64,000 nt of DNA. Origin: Chitinilyticum aquatile DSM 21506 (GTDB taxonomy: Bacteria; Pseudomonadota; Gammaproteobacteria; Burkholderiales; Chitinibacteraceae). Shown here in pieces: positions 56,174 through 64,000 of the stretch; the first letter of the stretch is position 1, and every line of letters begins with the position of its first letter. A program made the translations under genes and the position numbers. The DNA lies in assembly GCF_000430805.1 (NCBI RefSeq), contig NZ_AUMS01000008.1, positions 124,001-188,000 of the forward strand, read 5' to 3'. Under the pieces are notes generated by a model. The model was not told the origin of the DNA, searched no databases, and saw nothing but the letters and a program-made list of their open reading frames with translations.

Positions 56174-56935
56174 TTATTGCGGTGCGGCGACAGGAACACT
56201 CTGGCCATCCAGACTGATGGCACTGATGCGCTCCTTGCGGTCAAAGCTCAGCCGGAGCGTCCCGCCTTCCGGCAAGCTCGCCACCAGCGCCTCCGGCTCA
56301 GGCTGAGCAGCCAGTTCGAGCTGACTGAAAAAATGCTCGACCATGCGGCGCTGGTTCACCGGACAACACGCTGCAGCCCGGCGGATCGCCGCGACCAGAT
56401 TGCCGGCATGACATTCCGCCGCAGTCAGCGGCAGCACATCGCTCAGGGTGAACCAGCTGTGGACCGTGCCATACACCAGCGTCGATGAGGTGCGCACCAG
56501 CCCATGGCGCCCGCAGATGCCGGCCGCGATGAGCGCCAGATGCTCCGCCTGCAACCTGCTTCCGAATTGCAGCTCCTTGCTGGTGAACTCGGGGATACCC
56601 TGCTCCTCGCCCAGCGCCTTGAGCTGCAACACATCCTGCTGATATTTCAACGGCGGCCCGAGCAAGCGGTTGGCCCAGGGCCATAACCAGCTGTTTTTCT
56701 CTGCGCTACCCGATCCGATCATCTGTGGTCGGGCCTTGAAACCATCTCCCAATATCAGCAGGCCGCGATCCATGTCGCAATCGCACTGCGTGATATCACC
56801 GGGAACGCGTTGCGCCAGCACGATCTGCTTGAGCATGCCAAGCCCGGCGTGCTCGACCAGCAGACGGTTGAAGCCATCAGAACCCGGGCCGCTGTTTTTG
56901 CCCAGCCAGCCGGAAAGGGATGCAAGCAGGTTCAC
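56174..56935 (-). CDS. Unknown protein, paralogue of the 55416 gene (DUF6882-like)
   Basis: 253 residues, soluble. LLVEHAGLGMLKQIVLAQRVPGDITQCDCDMDRGLLILGDGF ... NSWLWPWANRLLGPP ... RMVEHFFSQLEL matches the downstream gene. The pair arose by tandem duplication and has diverged considerably. First gene of the minus-strand block 56935-53119. No promoter was recognised. Function unknown. Confidence 0.72.
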   Translation of the reverse strand: MNLLASLSGWLGKNSGPGSDGFNRLLVEHAGLGMLKQIVLAQRVPGDITQCDCDMDRGLLILGDGFKARPQMIGSGSAEKNSWLWPWANRLLGPPLKYQQDVLQLKALGEEQGIPEFTSKELQFGSRLQAEHLALIAAGICGRHGLVRTSSTLVYGTVHSWFTLSDVLPLTAAECHAGNLVAAIRRAAACCPVNQRRMVEHFFSQLELAAQPEPEALVASLPEGGTLRLSFDRKERISAISLDGQSVPVAAPQ

Positions 56936-57013
56936 GCCATGACCTTACGAAAAGCGAAATGGAGTGCAGCGTACCGGATTTGCCACCGCACAGCCACGCC
57001 GGCCTGCCGTACA

Positions 57014-57103
57014 GGTGAACAAGCTCACCCGTGCTTGCGAGCTTGAAGGCTGCCGGAAGTTGTAATAATCCGGCAGCTTGTCTACCATCAGCAAAAGCTG
57101 ATG
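57014..57103 (+). other. Structured leader: three hairpins before the diguanylate cyclase gene
   Basis: Three consecutive perfect stems: GGTGA/TCACC (57014-57029), GCTGCCGG/CCGGCAGC (57049-57077) and CATCAGC/GCTGATG with an AAAA loop (57086-57103). The start codon is at 57133. It does not match the c-di-GMP-I riboswitch pattern. None is followed by a T-run. Confidence 0.45.
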
Positions 57104-57132
57104 ACTCTCGTCAGCCCTTTCTGTGTGCCCTC

Positions 57133-58377
57133 ATGACCACCCTGTTTGCACCTGCCCAGCTGCAGGCGATCACCCTGTTCACCGCTGCGGTCCATCTCGG
57201 GATCGGCGCGCTGCTGTGGCTGGTCTGGCGCACGCGCCGCACCGGCCCCGGTTTTGGCAACTGGGTCGCCACCGAGTGGTGCATGGGTTTCGCCTGGCTC
57301 CTGGTTCTCGTCCAGGCGCTGGAGCCGCTGCGCTGGCTTCCCGTGCTATACACGCTGCTGCTCTTGCTGGCGCCGGCCTTTTACGAACAGGGCCTGCGGC
57401 GCTTTTTCAACCGCCCGCCAGCCTGGCACCCGCAGCAAAGCCTGCTGCTCGCGCTGCTCTTTACCCTGCTGTACGCATTGGCCGTCGCACAAGGCGCTGA
57501 TCTGCACCAGCGCATCATCATCTTCACCACACTCCAGATCGTGCTGCTGGCCAGCGTCGTGCGCCAGCTCTGGCTGATCACCCGCGAGCGGCCTGTTTAC
57601 CGGGTGCTGTGGTTACTGCTGGGTGCGCTCAGCCTGCAGATCGGCGCGCAAACACTGCGCATTGCCGAACATTTTGGCAACGGCCTGGCAGTCAGCAACA
57701 ACCCGCTGGCGGATCATACCGTTGGTATGGTGCTGCTCTTCTCTGTGGTATTCAGCCTGCTGCGCAGCAGCGTCGACCTGATTACCGTGCAGGTCCGCAC
57801 CGAGCAGGCGCTCAATGCCACGCTGCGCCAGCTGGAACAGCGCGCCAATTTCGACAGCCTTACCGGACTGGCCACCCGCCAGTTCATGGAAGCTTCGCTA
57901 TCCGCACTGCAACAGCGCTGCCTGCGGCATGCCGAGCCACTGGCACTGGTGCTGTTCGATCTGGACCAGTTCAAGCTCATCAATGATGAATATGGCCATC
58001 CGGTAGGCGACGCCATTCTGGCAGCCATGGGGGCCACGGTGCGGGAACACTGCCGGGGCGACGACCTGCCGGTACGCATCGGTGGCGACGAGATCGCCCT
58101 GCTCGTGTGTGGCGGCACGCCCGACAAGCTTGCCAGCCTGCTGCAGCGCATGCGCAAAGACATCCGGCACGCCTGTGCCGAGCTGATTTCCCAGCCGGTC
58201 ACCCTGAGCGCAGGAATCGCACACTTTGCCGGGCTGGAGGCCTTCAGCCAGGTTTACAAGCACGCTGACCAGGCAATGTATTGCGCCAAACGGGATGGCC
58301 GTGACTGCGCCTATCTGCACACCCCGGACGGCGAACTCAAACGCCTGCCCCTGCCTGCCACACAAGTGGCAAACTGA
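57133..58377 (+). CDS. Membrane diguanylate cyclase with variant GGDEI motif
   Basis: 414 residues. The N-terminal half has six or seven hydrophobic segments (about 10-220), then a short coiled linker (TEQALNATLRQLEQRANFD) and a GGDEF domain: DSLTGLATRQFMEA, LFDLDQFKLINDEYGHPVGDAIL and the signature loop RIGGDEIALLV, where the last residue is Ile instead of Phe. The GGDE core and metal-binding Asp are kept, so activity is possible but not certain. It would make c-di-GMP in response to a membrane signal. Preceded by a three-hairpin leader. Confidence 0.9.
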   Translation: MTTLFAPAQLQAITLFTAAVHLGIGALLWLVWRTRRTGPGFGNWVATEWCMGFAWLLVLVQALEPLRWLPVLYTLLLLLAPAFYEQGLRRFFNRPPAWHPQQSLLLALLFTLLYALAVAQGADLHQRIIIFTTLQIVLLASVVRQLWLITRERPVYRVLWLLLGALSLQIGAQTLRIAEHFGNGLAVSNNPLADHTVGMVLLFSVVFSLLRSSVDLITVQVRTEQALNATLRQLEQRANFDSLTGLATRQFMEASLSALQQRCLRHAEPLALVLFDLDQFKLINDEYGHPVGDAILAAMGATVREHCRGDDLPVRIGGDEIALLVCGGTPDKLASLLQRMRKDIRHACAELISQPVTLSAGIAHFAGLEAFSQVYKHADQAMYCAKRDGRDCAYLHTPDGELKRLPLPATQVAN

Positions 58378-58401
58378 TTCCCGCCTGCATCAAGGTACAA
58401 A

Positions 58402-59808
58402 TCAGCGCTTGAACAGCGCCAGCGCCGCCTCGCGTTGCACCGCATGGTCAACAATGGGCAGCGGATAATCGACACCCAGCGTGATGCCCGCGGCCTGCAG
58501 TTCCAGCGGCTTCGCCAGCCAGGGCGCGTGGATGACGTTCGCCGGCAGCATGGCCAGCTCGGGGCAATAGCGCTTGATGAACTTGCCCTCGCCGTCGAAT
58601 TTCTCCGACTGGCTCACCGGATTGAAAATGCGGAAATACGGTTGCGCATCGCAGCCGGTCGAGGCCGCCCACTGCCAGCCGCCATTGTTCGCCGCCAGAT
58701 CGAAGTCGATCAGCTTTTCCGCAAAATAACGCTCGCCCCAGCGCCAGTCGATCAGCAGGTCTTTCACCAGAAAGCTGGCAACAATCATGCGCAGGCGGTT
58801 GTGCATGTAGCCGGTCTGGTTCAGCTGGCGCATCGCCGCGTCGACAATCGGAAACCCTGTCCTTCCCTCACACCAGGCGGCAAACCAGTCCTCGCGGTTC
58901 GGAAACGGCAGGGCGTCGTATTCGGGCTTGAAGCTATGCCCGACCACCTCCGGGCGGTGCCAGAGGATCTGCATGTAGAACTCGCGCCAGATCAGCTCGG
59001 ACAGCCAGGTCTCGGCCCCCGCGCCGCCGTGGCGATAGGCGTAAGTCGCCAGCTCGCGCACGCTCACCGTGCCAAAGCGCAGGTGCACCGACAAATACGA
59101 CGGCCCCTTCACCGCCGGAAAATCGCGCGCCTCGTGGTAGCGATCAATACGCTGGCAGAAGTCGGCAAACAGCTGCTCGCCGCCCTTGAGCCCCAGCGGC
59201 ATTTTCAGCTCGGCCAGATTGCTGCGCACAAAGCCCAGCTCTTTCAGGCTGGGGAAATACTGCGCCGGCAGCCGCGCCAGCTGCTGCAGATAGCGCGCGA
59301 CCGGATAGGGCTTGAGGTAGAAGTCGTTGAGCTGCGCCAGCCAGGCGCGCTTGTAGGGCGTGAAGACGGAATACATGCCGCCGGTTTTGGTCAGCACCTC
59401 GGCGCGCTCGAACACCACCTGATCCTTGAAGGTATGCAGCTGTAGCCCTTTTTCTGAAAGGGCTTTAGCCACACACTGGTCACGGTATATCGCGGACGGC
59501 TCGTAATCGTGATTGGTGTAGACGGCATGGGCGCCAAACTCGGCGGCCAGCTGCGGAATCAGCTCGATGGCGCGGCCGTGGCGCACCACCAGATCGCCAC
59601 CGTGTTTCAGCAGCTCGGCTTTGAGCTGCTTCAGGCTTTCCCAGATGAACTCGACGCGGCGGTCATCCTTAGGCAAGCCGGCGAGGATGTCGGTATCGAA
59701 CACGAACACCGGAATCACCGGCTGGCCGGATTTCAGCGCGTGGTACAGCGCCGCGTGATCGTGCAGCCGCAGATCGCGGCGCAGCCAGAGCAGAACGGTC
59801 GGGGCCAT
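58402..59808 (-). CDS. phrB: Deoxyribodipyrimidine photolyase PhrB
   Basis: 468 residues, typical for class I CPD photolyase. It uses blue light, FADH and an antenna cofactor to split pyrimidine dimers. Motifs: LLWLRRDLRLHDHAALYHAL near the start, the FAD-binding LSVHLRFGTVS, ELIWREFYMQILW, and the C-terminal DFDLAANNGGWQWAASTGCDAQPYFRIFNP. The ATG at 59808 opens the conserved strand; an earlier start adds 11 residues. Convergent with the diguanylate cyclase gene. Confidence 0.96.
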   Translation of the reverse strand: MAPTVLLWLRRDLRLHDHAALYHALKSGQPVIPVFVFDTDILAGLPKDDRRVEFIWESLKQLKAELLKHGGDLVVRHGRAIELIPQLAAEFGAHAVYTNHDYEPSAIYRDQCVAKALSEKGLQLHTFKDQVVFERAEVLTKTGGMYSVFTPYKRAWLAQLNDFYLKPYPVARYLQQLARLPAQYFPSLKELGFVRSNLAELKMPLGLKGGEQLFADFCQRIDRYHEARDFPAVKGPSYLSVHLRFGTVSVRELATYAYRHGGAGAETWLSELIWREFYMQILWHRPEVVGHSFKPEYDALPFPNREDWFAAWCEGRTGFPIVDAAMRQLNQTGYMHNRLRMIVASFLVKDLLIDWRWGERYFAEKLIDFDLAANNGGWQWAASTGCDAQPYFRIFNPVSQSEKFDGEGKFIKRYCPELAMLPANVIHAPWLAKPLELQAAGITLGVDYPLPIVDHAVQREAALALFKR

Positions 59809-59862
59809 GGGCACAATGGAGCAGGAATGGAATTGCCCCATTGTGCCAGCATCGTGGCCGCT

Positions 59863-60753
59863 TTACTTGCCGTGTGCTGCAACCGGAATGTTGAACAGCA
59901 TTCCCTGTCCGCTACCGCTCAGTACCGAGGGCATTTCACCGTTCCATTTCTCGATCGCCACCTTCTGCAGCTTGAGCTGTTCCCAGGAGAGCAGGCGCTC
60001 GTCCAGCGACGAGGCCAGTGCACGGTTGGCTGCAGCCTCGCCTTCGGCGATGGCCACGCGCTTGCGGGCCTCTGCCTGTGCCGCCCTCACCTCGTTTTCG
60101 GTGCGGATGGCATCCTGGATGGCCTTGGTCTTGGCATTGACCGCCTCAAGCAGCGATTGCGGCGGGCGCAGGGCACCAACGAGGCCAAACTGCTGGACAC
60201 TGACCCCGAGTGGCTGGACGCGCGCGTTCAGCTCCTTCGAAACCCGGCCGAGGAATTCCTCCTTTTTCGCCCCGTTGATGTCGTCAAAGGTGTATTCCGA
60301 GCCCACAGCGACGACCACATTGCGGGCGGTGTCGCGCAGATAGCCGTGCGTGAAGCCACTGATGCTGTCGGCACGGAACTGGGTATAAAACTCGGGCACC
60401 CGTTGCGAATCCAGCATGTAGGACACGGCAACATCCAGATTCACGGGCACCGAATCCTTGGTATTGATGGTCAGCTCTTCATTGGTCGGCGAGCCTTCGT
60501 TGACATCGTGCGTCCATACCACGCGCTGCACAAAGGTGGGGTAGATGACGATGCTGGTCTGGATCGGATTGAAGAAAACAAAGCCGGTCACGACATTTTC
60601 CCGGGTAATGCCACGATCAACGAGCCGGTTGATCTTGATGCCGGTATAGCCCGGCGGAATGATGGTCCAGTCCAGCACAGTGGCCCGCAACAAGACAAAG
60701 ACAAGCAGCAGTACACCCAGCCCGGCGGCAACCTTGACAAGCAAATGACGCAT
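59863..60753 (-). CDS. SPFH/prohibitin-like membrane protein
   Basis: 296 residues. One N-terminal membrane helix (VAAGLGVLLLVFVLLRATVL), then an SPFH (band 7) domain (TIIPPGYTGIKINRLVDRG ... TINTKDSVPVNLDVAVSYMLD) and a Glu/Ala-rich coiled coil (ENEVRAAQAEARKRVAIAEGEAAANRALASSL). Such proteins form ring or lattice assemblies on the membrane and control proteases such as FtsH (HflKC) or microdomains. No hflX or protease gene adjoins. The ATG at 60753 directly precedes the helix. Confidence 0.88.
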   Translation of the reverse strand: MRHLLVKVAAGLGVLLLVFVLLRATVLDWTIIPPGYTGIKINRLVDRGITRENVVTGFVFFNPIQTSIVIYPTFVQRVVWTHDVNEGSPTNEELTINTKDSVPVNLDVAVSYMLDSQRVPEFYTQFRADSISGFTHGYLRDTARNVVVAVGSEYTFDDINGAKKEEFLGRVSKELNARVQPLGVSVQQFGLVGALRPPQSLLEAVNAKTKAIQDAIRTENEVRAAQAEARKRVAIAEGEAAANRALASSLDERLLSWEQLKLQKVAIEKWNGEMPSVLSGSGQGMLFNIPVAAHGK

Positions 60754-61024
60754 GATGATGTTCCCTTGAACAGGGGGACCTGCCCCCGACAAATTCACGC
60801 TAGCGCCAGACGTATAAAAATTCCGTAAAAAATCGTGCAGCGCACCATCTGGCGCAAACCGATGCCGGATGATCGCTGCGCGCGGGGTGAAAAGCTGGCA
60901 TCAACACACCACGTTTTCTGATGCGCAGCAAAAAGGCGGCGGATGCATCGGGCATAGAATGGGGCAGCCCCCGCAACACCAGCCGCCTGGCCCGGGCGGC
61001 AACCAGAGCAAGGATGCACCTGTC

Positions 61025-61978
61025 ATGCACGCCGGAATTCCAGTACCGGAGGAAGAAGCCGATTCTGCGACTGCAGCCGATGGCGCTTTGCCCCGCCCCT
61101 GGCAGACCGTGCGCATCAACCGTGCGATTGACTTGATCGAAGCACGGCTGGATCAGCCGCTGCACCTGCCGGCACTGGCCGCGATGGCGCACTATTCACC
61201 CTTTCATTTCCACCGGATTTTCCAGACCATCACGGGCGAAACCTGTCACGATTTCGTCAACCGTCGCAGGCTGACCCGCGTCGCAGGCCGGCTGGTCAAC
61301 GAAGCGCACCTGCCCATCGGCCAGCTGGCGCTGGATGGCGGGTTTGGCACGGCAGCCAGTTTCTCCCGCAGCTTCCAGCAAAAATTCGGCATGAGCCCAA
61401 GCCAGTGGCGCAGCGGCGGTGCTCGGGAACATGAAGCACGCCTGCTGCTCCAGCAGCAGATGCGCCAGCAACAGTACACGGCACAACTGCCACCGGAGCC
61501 GCCACTGCAAACCAGCAATGGCCGGATCGAAACCGAAGTCATCCCGCCCGAGCAGGTTGCCTACCTGCGCAGCCGGGGCATCAATGGCTGGGCACTGAGC
61601 CTGGAGTGGGAAAAACTGTATCGCTGGTACAGGCAGCAGACATTTGCCAGCCCGCACCCGCAGGCCATCGGCTGCTTTTACGGTTACTCGACACTGCAGG
61701 GCATCGATGTCGAGAGTTACGACTGCTGCTTCCCATTGCCGCCGGGCGCCACGGTCAGCGGGGAAATCGGCAACCGCATCCTGCCTGGTGGCCGCTTTGC
61801 CCTGCTGCCCTTCAGCGGCAATCCCTATGCCGCCCTGCTGCACTATCTGAACGAATGGCTGCCGGATTCAGGCTGGATTGTCGAAGACCGCGAGTTCCGC
61901 GAATACTTCACCACCACTGGCGGCATTCCTGAGGGATACATTCTGGTGCCGGTGCGCCGGGCCCCCTGCAAATACTGA
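61025..61978 (+). CDS. AraC-family regulator with GyrI-like effector domain
   Basis: 317 residues. The two HTH motifs are N-terminal (NRAIDLIEARLDQPLHLPALAAMAHYSPFHFHRIFQTITGETCHDFVNRRRL and LAGRLVNEAHLPIGQLALDGGFGTAASFSRSFQQKFGMSP), followed after a Gln-rich linker by a C-terminal GyrI-like/SOUL-type ligand domain (ETEVIPPEQVAYLRSRGI ... PGGRFALLPFSGNPYAALLHYLNEWLPDSGW). This layout is that of Rob/SoxS-like regulators that sense hydrophobic compounds. The ATG at 61025 is chosen; an AAGGA lies rather far upstream. No obvious target except perhaps the amidohydrolase downstream. Confidence 0.9.
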   Translation: MHAGIPVPEEEADSATAADGALPRPWQTVRINRAIDLIEARLDQPLHLPALAAMAHYSPFHFHRIFQTITGETCHDFVNRRRLTRVAGRLVNEAHLPIGQLALDGGFGTAASFSRSFQQKFGMSPSQWRSGGAREHEARLLLQQQMRQQQYTAQLPPEPPLQTSNGRIETEVIPPEQVAYLRSRGINGWALSLEWEKLYRWYRQQTFASPHPQAIGCFYGYSTLQGIDVESYDCCFPLPPGATVSGEIGNRILPGGRFALLPFSGNPYAALLHYLNEWLPDSGWIVEDREFREYFTTTGGIPEGYILVPVRRAPCKY

Positions 61979-62062
61979 CCCGCACAAGACCGCAAGTTCC
62001 GGACAGTACGAGAGCACGTTTCCCCCGATGATTCATCATCATCCAGTGAGGGAAGCGCCATC

Positions 62063-63199
62063 ATGAAAACGCTGCTCGGCCTGCTGTTCTGTCTGTTTTT
62101 GGGCTCCGCCTGCGCCCAGCCTCTTGCATTAAGCCACGCACGGCTGATCGACGGCACGGGCGCGCCTCCGCGCGACGACGTCACACTGCTGCTGCGTGAC
62201 GGCAGGATCGAGGCGATCCAGCCCGCCGGCCCGCTGCCCGCCGGCTATCGGGAAGTCAATCTCAAGGGGCTCACCATCCTGCCCGGCTTCATCAATGCGC
62301 ATGTGCACGGCGCCTACACCAGCCAGAACCTGAAGGACTGGCTGCAGGGCGGCGTGACCAGCGTGCGAGATCTGGGCACCGAAGGCCAGCTGGAAAACGG
62401 GCTCGAGCGCAACGCCCTGAAGCAAGCAAGCGGACACGCGCGCCTGATCGCTGCGACGCCGCTGATCGGTCCGGCCGGCGGCTATGGCAGCGTATTCGTC
62501 AACAGCAAGGCCGAAGGCATCGCGCTGGTGGAACGCGCTCATCGCCTAGGCTACGACCTCATCAAACTCACCCAGGAAGACAATCTGCAGGGGCGGAACT
62601 GGCAGGTGCTGCCGCCGGACACGGCCCGCGCCATGGCAAGCCGGGCCCGGGCGCTCGGCATGCCGGTCGCCGTTCACATCAGCCATGCCCGCCTGCTGCC
62701 GCAGGCACTCGACATCGGCGCCACCGATTTCGCCCACATGGTGGTCGAGCCGCTACCCATGCCGCTGGCAGAACGCATCGCCGCGCAAGGCATCATCTGG
62801 GTGCCGACGCTGGAACTCTGGCAAGGAGTGCAGCAACGGCACGGTATCAACTGGGGCGATGTTGCCGTTGCCAACACCGGCGTGTTCTTCCGCACCGGAG
62901 GCAAGATCGCTCTGGGCACCGATTTCGGCGGCTACATCACCCCCTTTGATCGCGGTTTTCCGCGCACCGAAGTGCTGCTGCTGCAAAAAGCCGGGCTGGC
63001 GCCCATGGACATCATCGTTGCCGGCACCCGCAATGCGGCCGAAGCCAGCGGACGACTGGCCGACCTCGGCACCATTGAACCGGGCAAACGGGCCGACCTG
63101 CTCGTGGTAAGCGGCGACCCGCTCGCGGACATCCGGGCGCTGTTCACTCCGGCACAGGTCTGGCTGGGCGGCGAGCAGGTCAGGCCTGCCGGCCGCTGA
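62063..63199 (+). CDS. Exported amidohydrolase-family metallohydrolase
   Basis: 378 residues with a signal peptide (LLGLLFCLFLGSACAQ). Amidohydrolase (TIM barrel) motifs: PGFINAHVHG with His80 and His82, Lys in YDLIKLTQED, His in VAVHISHA, His in DFAHMVV and Asp in ALGTDFGGYI; the C-terminal composite domain has GTIEPGKRADLLVVSGDPL. A periplasmic hydrolase of the imidazolonepropionase/prolidase-like group. Substrate unknown. Ribosome site GAGGGAAG upstream of the ATG. It ends 3 bp before the convergent SUKH-like gene. Confidence 0.88.
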   Translation: MKTLLGLLFCLFLGSACAQPLALSHARLIDGTGAPPRDDVTLLLRDGRIEAIQPAGPLPAGYREVNLKGLTILPGFINAHVHGAYTSQNLKDWLQGGVTSVRDLGTEGQLENGLERNALKQASGHARLIAATPLIGPAGGYGSVFVNSKAEGIALVERAHRLGYDLIKLTQEDNLQGRNWQVLPPDTARAMASRARALGMPVAVHISHARLLPQALDIGATDFAHMVVEPLPMPLAERIAAQGIIWVPTLELWQGVQQRHGINWGDVAVANTGVFFRTGGKIALGTDFGGYITPFDRGFPRTEVLLLQKAGLAPMDIIVAGTRNAAEASGRLADLGTIEPGKRADLLVVSGDPLADIRALFTPAQVWLGGEQVRPAGR

Positions 63200-63202
63200 G
63201 TG

Positions 63203-63838
63203 TCAGTACAACCACTTGCGGACCAGGGCTGGCCCGATGCGTTCGGCCAGCAGCGCTTCACCACGCACATCATCCTCGTGGATTTCCGCAAGTGTCCGGA
63301 TCATCAGTGCATCAAGGTAGTCTGCCACCGCCGGAAACATGGGGGTGAGCAGCGCCCCATCGTCATGGTCGAAGTAATACACCTCGCCGCTCGTGCGATG
63401 AAAACAGAACAGATTGCCATTGCCGAGGTAATCACCAAACGCCACCAGCTCACCGGCCAACGCCAGCAACTCCGGGGCATCGTCACACAGATCGGCAATC
63501 GCGGGAAAGGCATCCAGCAGGGGCTCGATCGGCGTTGTGCCATCTGGTGCAACGCTGCAAAGCACTTCGGCCAGTGCAAGTACACCCAGCTCGCTGTGCC
63601 ACTGCCGCAGATCGGCTGGAAGTCGGCAATCCAGCCGTGCTTCCAGCTCAGCCAGCGCGGTTTCCGTGACAGGCTGAACACGCGGCGCAGTGGCATGCCC
63701 GGCCCAAAGCTCGCCATAAGCGGCGATGACTGCGCGATACCAGGCAAGCCGAGCGGCCGCATCGGGCAGCTCGGGCCAGTCCAGCGGCGGACAGCCGGCG
63801 GGTGGCCAATCATCGTTCTGCAGTTGTGAATCATGCAT
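63203..63838 (-). CDS. SMI1/KNR4 (SUKH)-like protein
   Basis: 211 residues, acidic, soluble. The SUKH-like pattern is seen in LEARLDCRLPADLRQWHSELGVL, then LVAFGDYLGNGNLFCFHRTSGEVYYFDHDDG and FPAVADYLDALMIRT. SUKH proteins in bacteria commonly serve as immunity proteins against polymorphic toxins, but many are encoded alone and their role is then unknown. No toxin gene is visible beside it in the window. It is convergent with the amidohydrolase gene. Confidence 0.75.
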   Translation of the reverse strand: MHDSQLQNDDWPPAGCPPLDWPELPDAAARLAWYRAVIAAYGELWAGHATAPRVQPVTETALAELEARLDCRLPADLRQWHSELGVLALAEVLCSVAPDGTTPIEPLLDAFPAIADLCDDAPELLALAGELVAFGDYLGNGNLFCFHRTSGEVYYFDHDDGALLTPMFPAVADYLDALMIRTLAEIHEDDVRGEALLAERIGPALVRKWLY

Positions 63839-63975
63839 CGCCAGCTCTCCCTTCTACGCGTCTGTTGCTGCGCATTGTGCGCTGCCCGGCCAGCCAGCCG
63901 CAAACCGGCCGAACCACGCTTCGTGATCCACAGCCGGCGCGCAGTTTCACCGCCGTCTGTGCGATAATTGCGGCC

Positions 63976-64000
63976 ATGGAAAAAGCGCAAACCATGGACC
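63976..64000 (+). CDS. Start of an unidentified gene, cut by the window end
   Basis: ATG at 63976 opens MEKAQTMD before the sequence ends; a second ATG at 63994 is in frame. GATAAT lies 9 bp upstream, which could be a -10 element for a short leader but lacks a -35. Too little sequence to identify. Confidence 0.35.

Noticed and set aside
57014-57103. c-di-GMP riboswitch before the diguanylate cyclase gene
   Set aside because: Hairpins are present but the conserved GEMM core and tetraloop-receptor sequences are absent.
60803-60855. GCGCCAGA ... TCTGGCGC inverted repeat between the SPFH and AraC genes
   Set aside because: Eight-base arms separated by 37 bases in GC-rich DNA; may easily be chance, and no regulator site is recognised.

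Overview
This 64 kb window is a GC-rich, densely packed stretch of bacterial chromosome. Gene content and order (ppiB-lpxH, pcnB-folK-panB-panC, dacA-ybeD-lipB-lipA, yicC beside a Ser/Thr kinase/PP2C pair, groESL under CIRCE plus sigma-32) fit a Gram-negative betaproteobacterium, most likely of the order Neisseriales; that placement is inference from gene content. I saw no rRNA, tRNA, CRISPR array, phage, transposase or plasmid gene. Most genes are housekeeping.

Layout. 1-4.6 kb: tandem cyclophilins, lpxH, a small membrane protein, recG. 4.6-10.6 kb: acyl-CoA thioesterase, GAF histidine kinase, a HlyD/ATPase/permease exporter operon, apaH. 10.7-12.9 kb: groES-groEL (minus strand) with sigma-32 promoter, CIRCE operator and terminator. 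12.9-19.3 kb: SulP transporter, chemoreceptor, L,D-transpeptidase, and a response-regulator-like protein whose receiver has lost its phosphorylation residues. 19.4-26.5 kb: bioA with a PilZ-like protein, hemF, an RNase II-family enzyme, a zinc-ribbon protein, panD. 26.6-30.9 kb: PP2C phosphatase and Ser/Thr kinase divergent from yicC, then an MFS exporter. 31-39.4 kb: a YiiX-like hydrolase, an operon of sugar-binding protein plus OmpR/EnvZ-type pair, and a large PAS-GGDEF-EAL protein. 39.6-45.8 kb: LysE exporter, the pcnB-folK-panB-(transglutaminase)-panC operon, a PhzF-family enzyme. 45.8-51.6 kb: a gene-poor gap with a 35-residue ORF, an Ntn hydrolase behind a poly-G tract, dacA, dat-ybeD, lipB-lipA. 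51.6-64 kb: more accessory: AraC/LysE pair, a four-gene block of unknown proteins including two paralogues, a diguanylate cyclase, phrB, an SPFH protein, an AraC-GyrI regulator, an amidohydrolase, a SUKH-like protein and the first codons of another gene.

The most striking signal not explained by the genes is a family of about 50-bp intergenic palindromes. I count 11 recognisable copies (two of them weak) plus two possible remnants in 64 kb, nearly all just beyond a stop codon. The core reads roughly GGGTATATG..CAGCC, a short loop, then GGCTGCAG.CATATACCC; the arms change together between copies, so hairpin pairing is preserved. One copy supplies the start codon of hemF, and a different palindromic segment sits in frame inside hemF. 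A third, unrelated inverted repeat abuts lipB.

Functional links: panB, panC and panD give three of the four steps to pantothenate; lipB/lipA make lipoyl cofactor; dacA, dat and the L,D-transpeptidase act on or around peptidoglycan and D-amino acids; c-di-GMP turnover is represented by two GGDEF proteins and possibly the PilZ-like protein.
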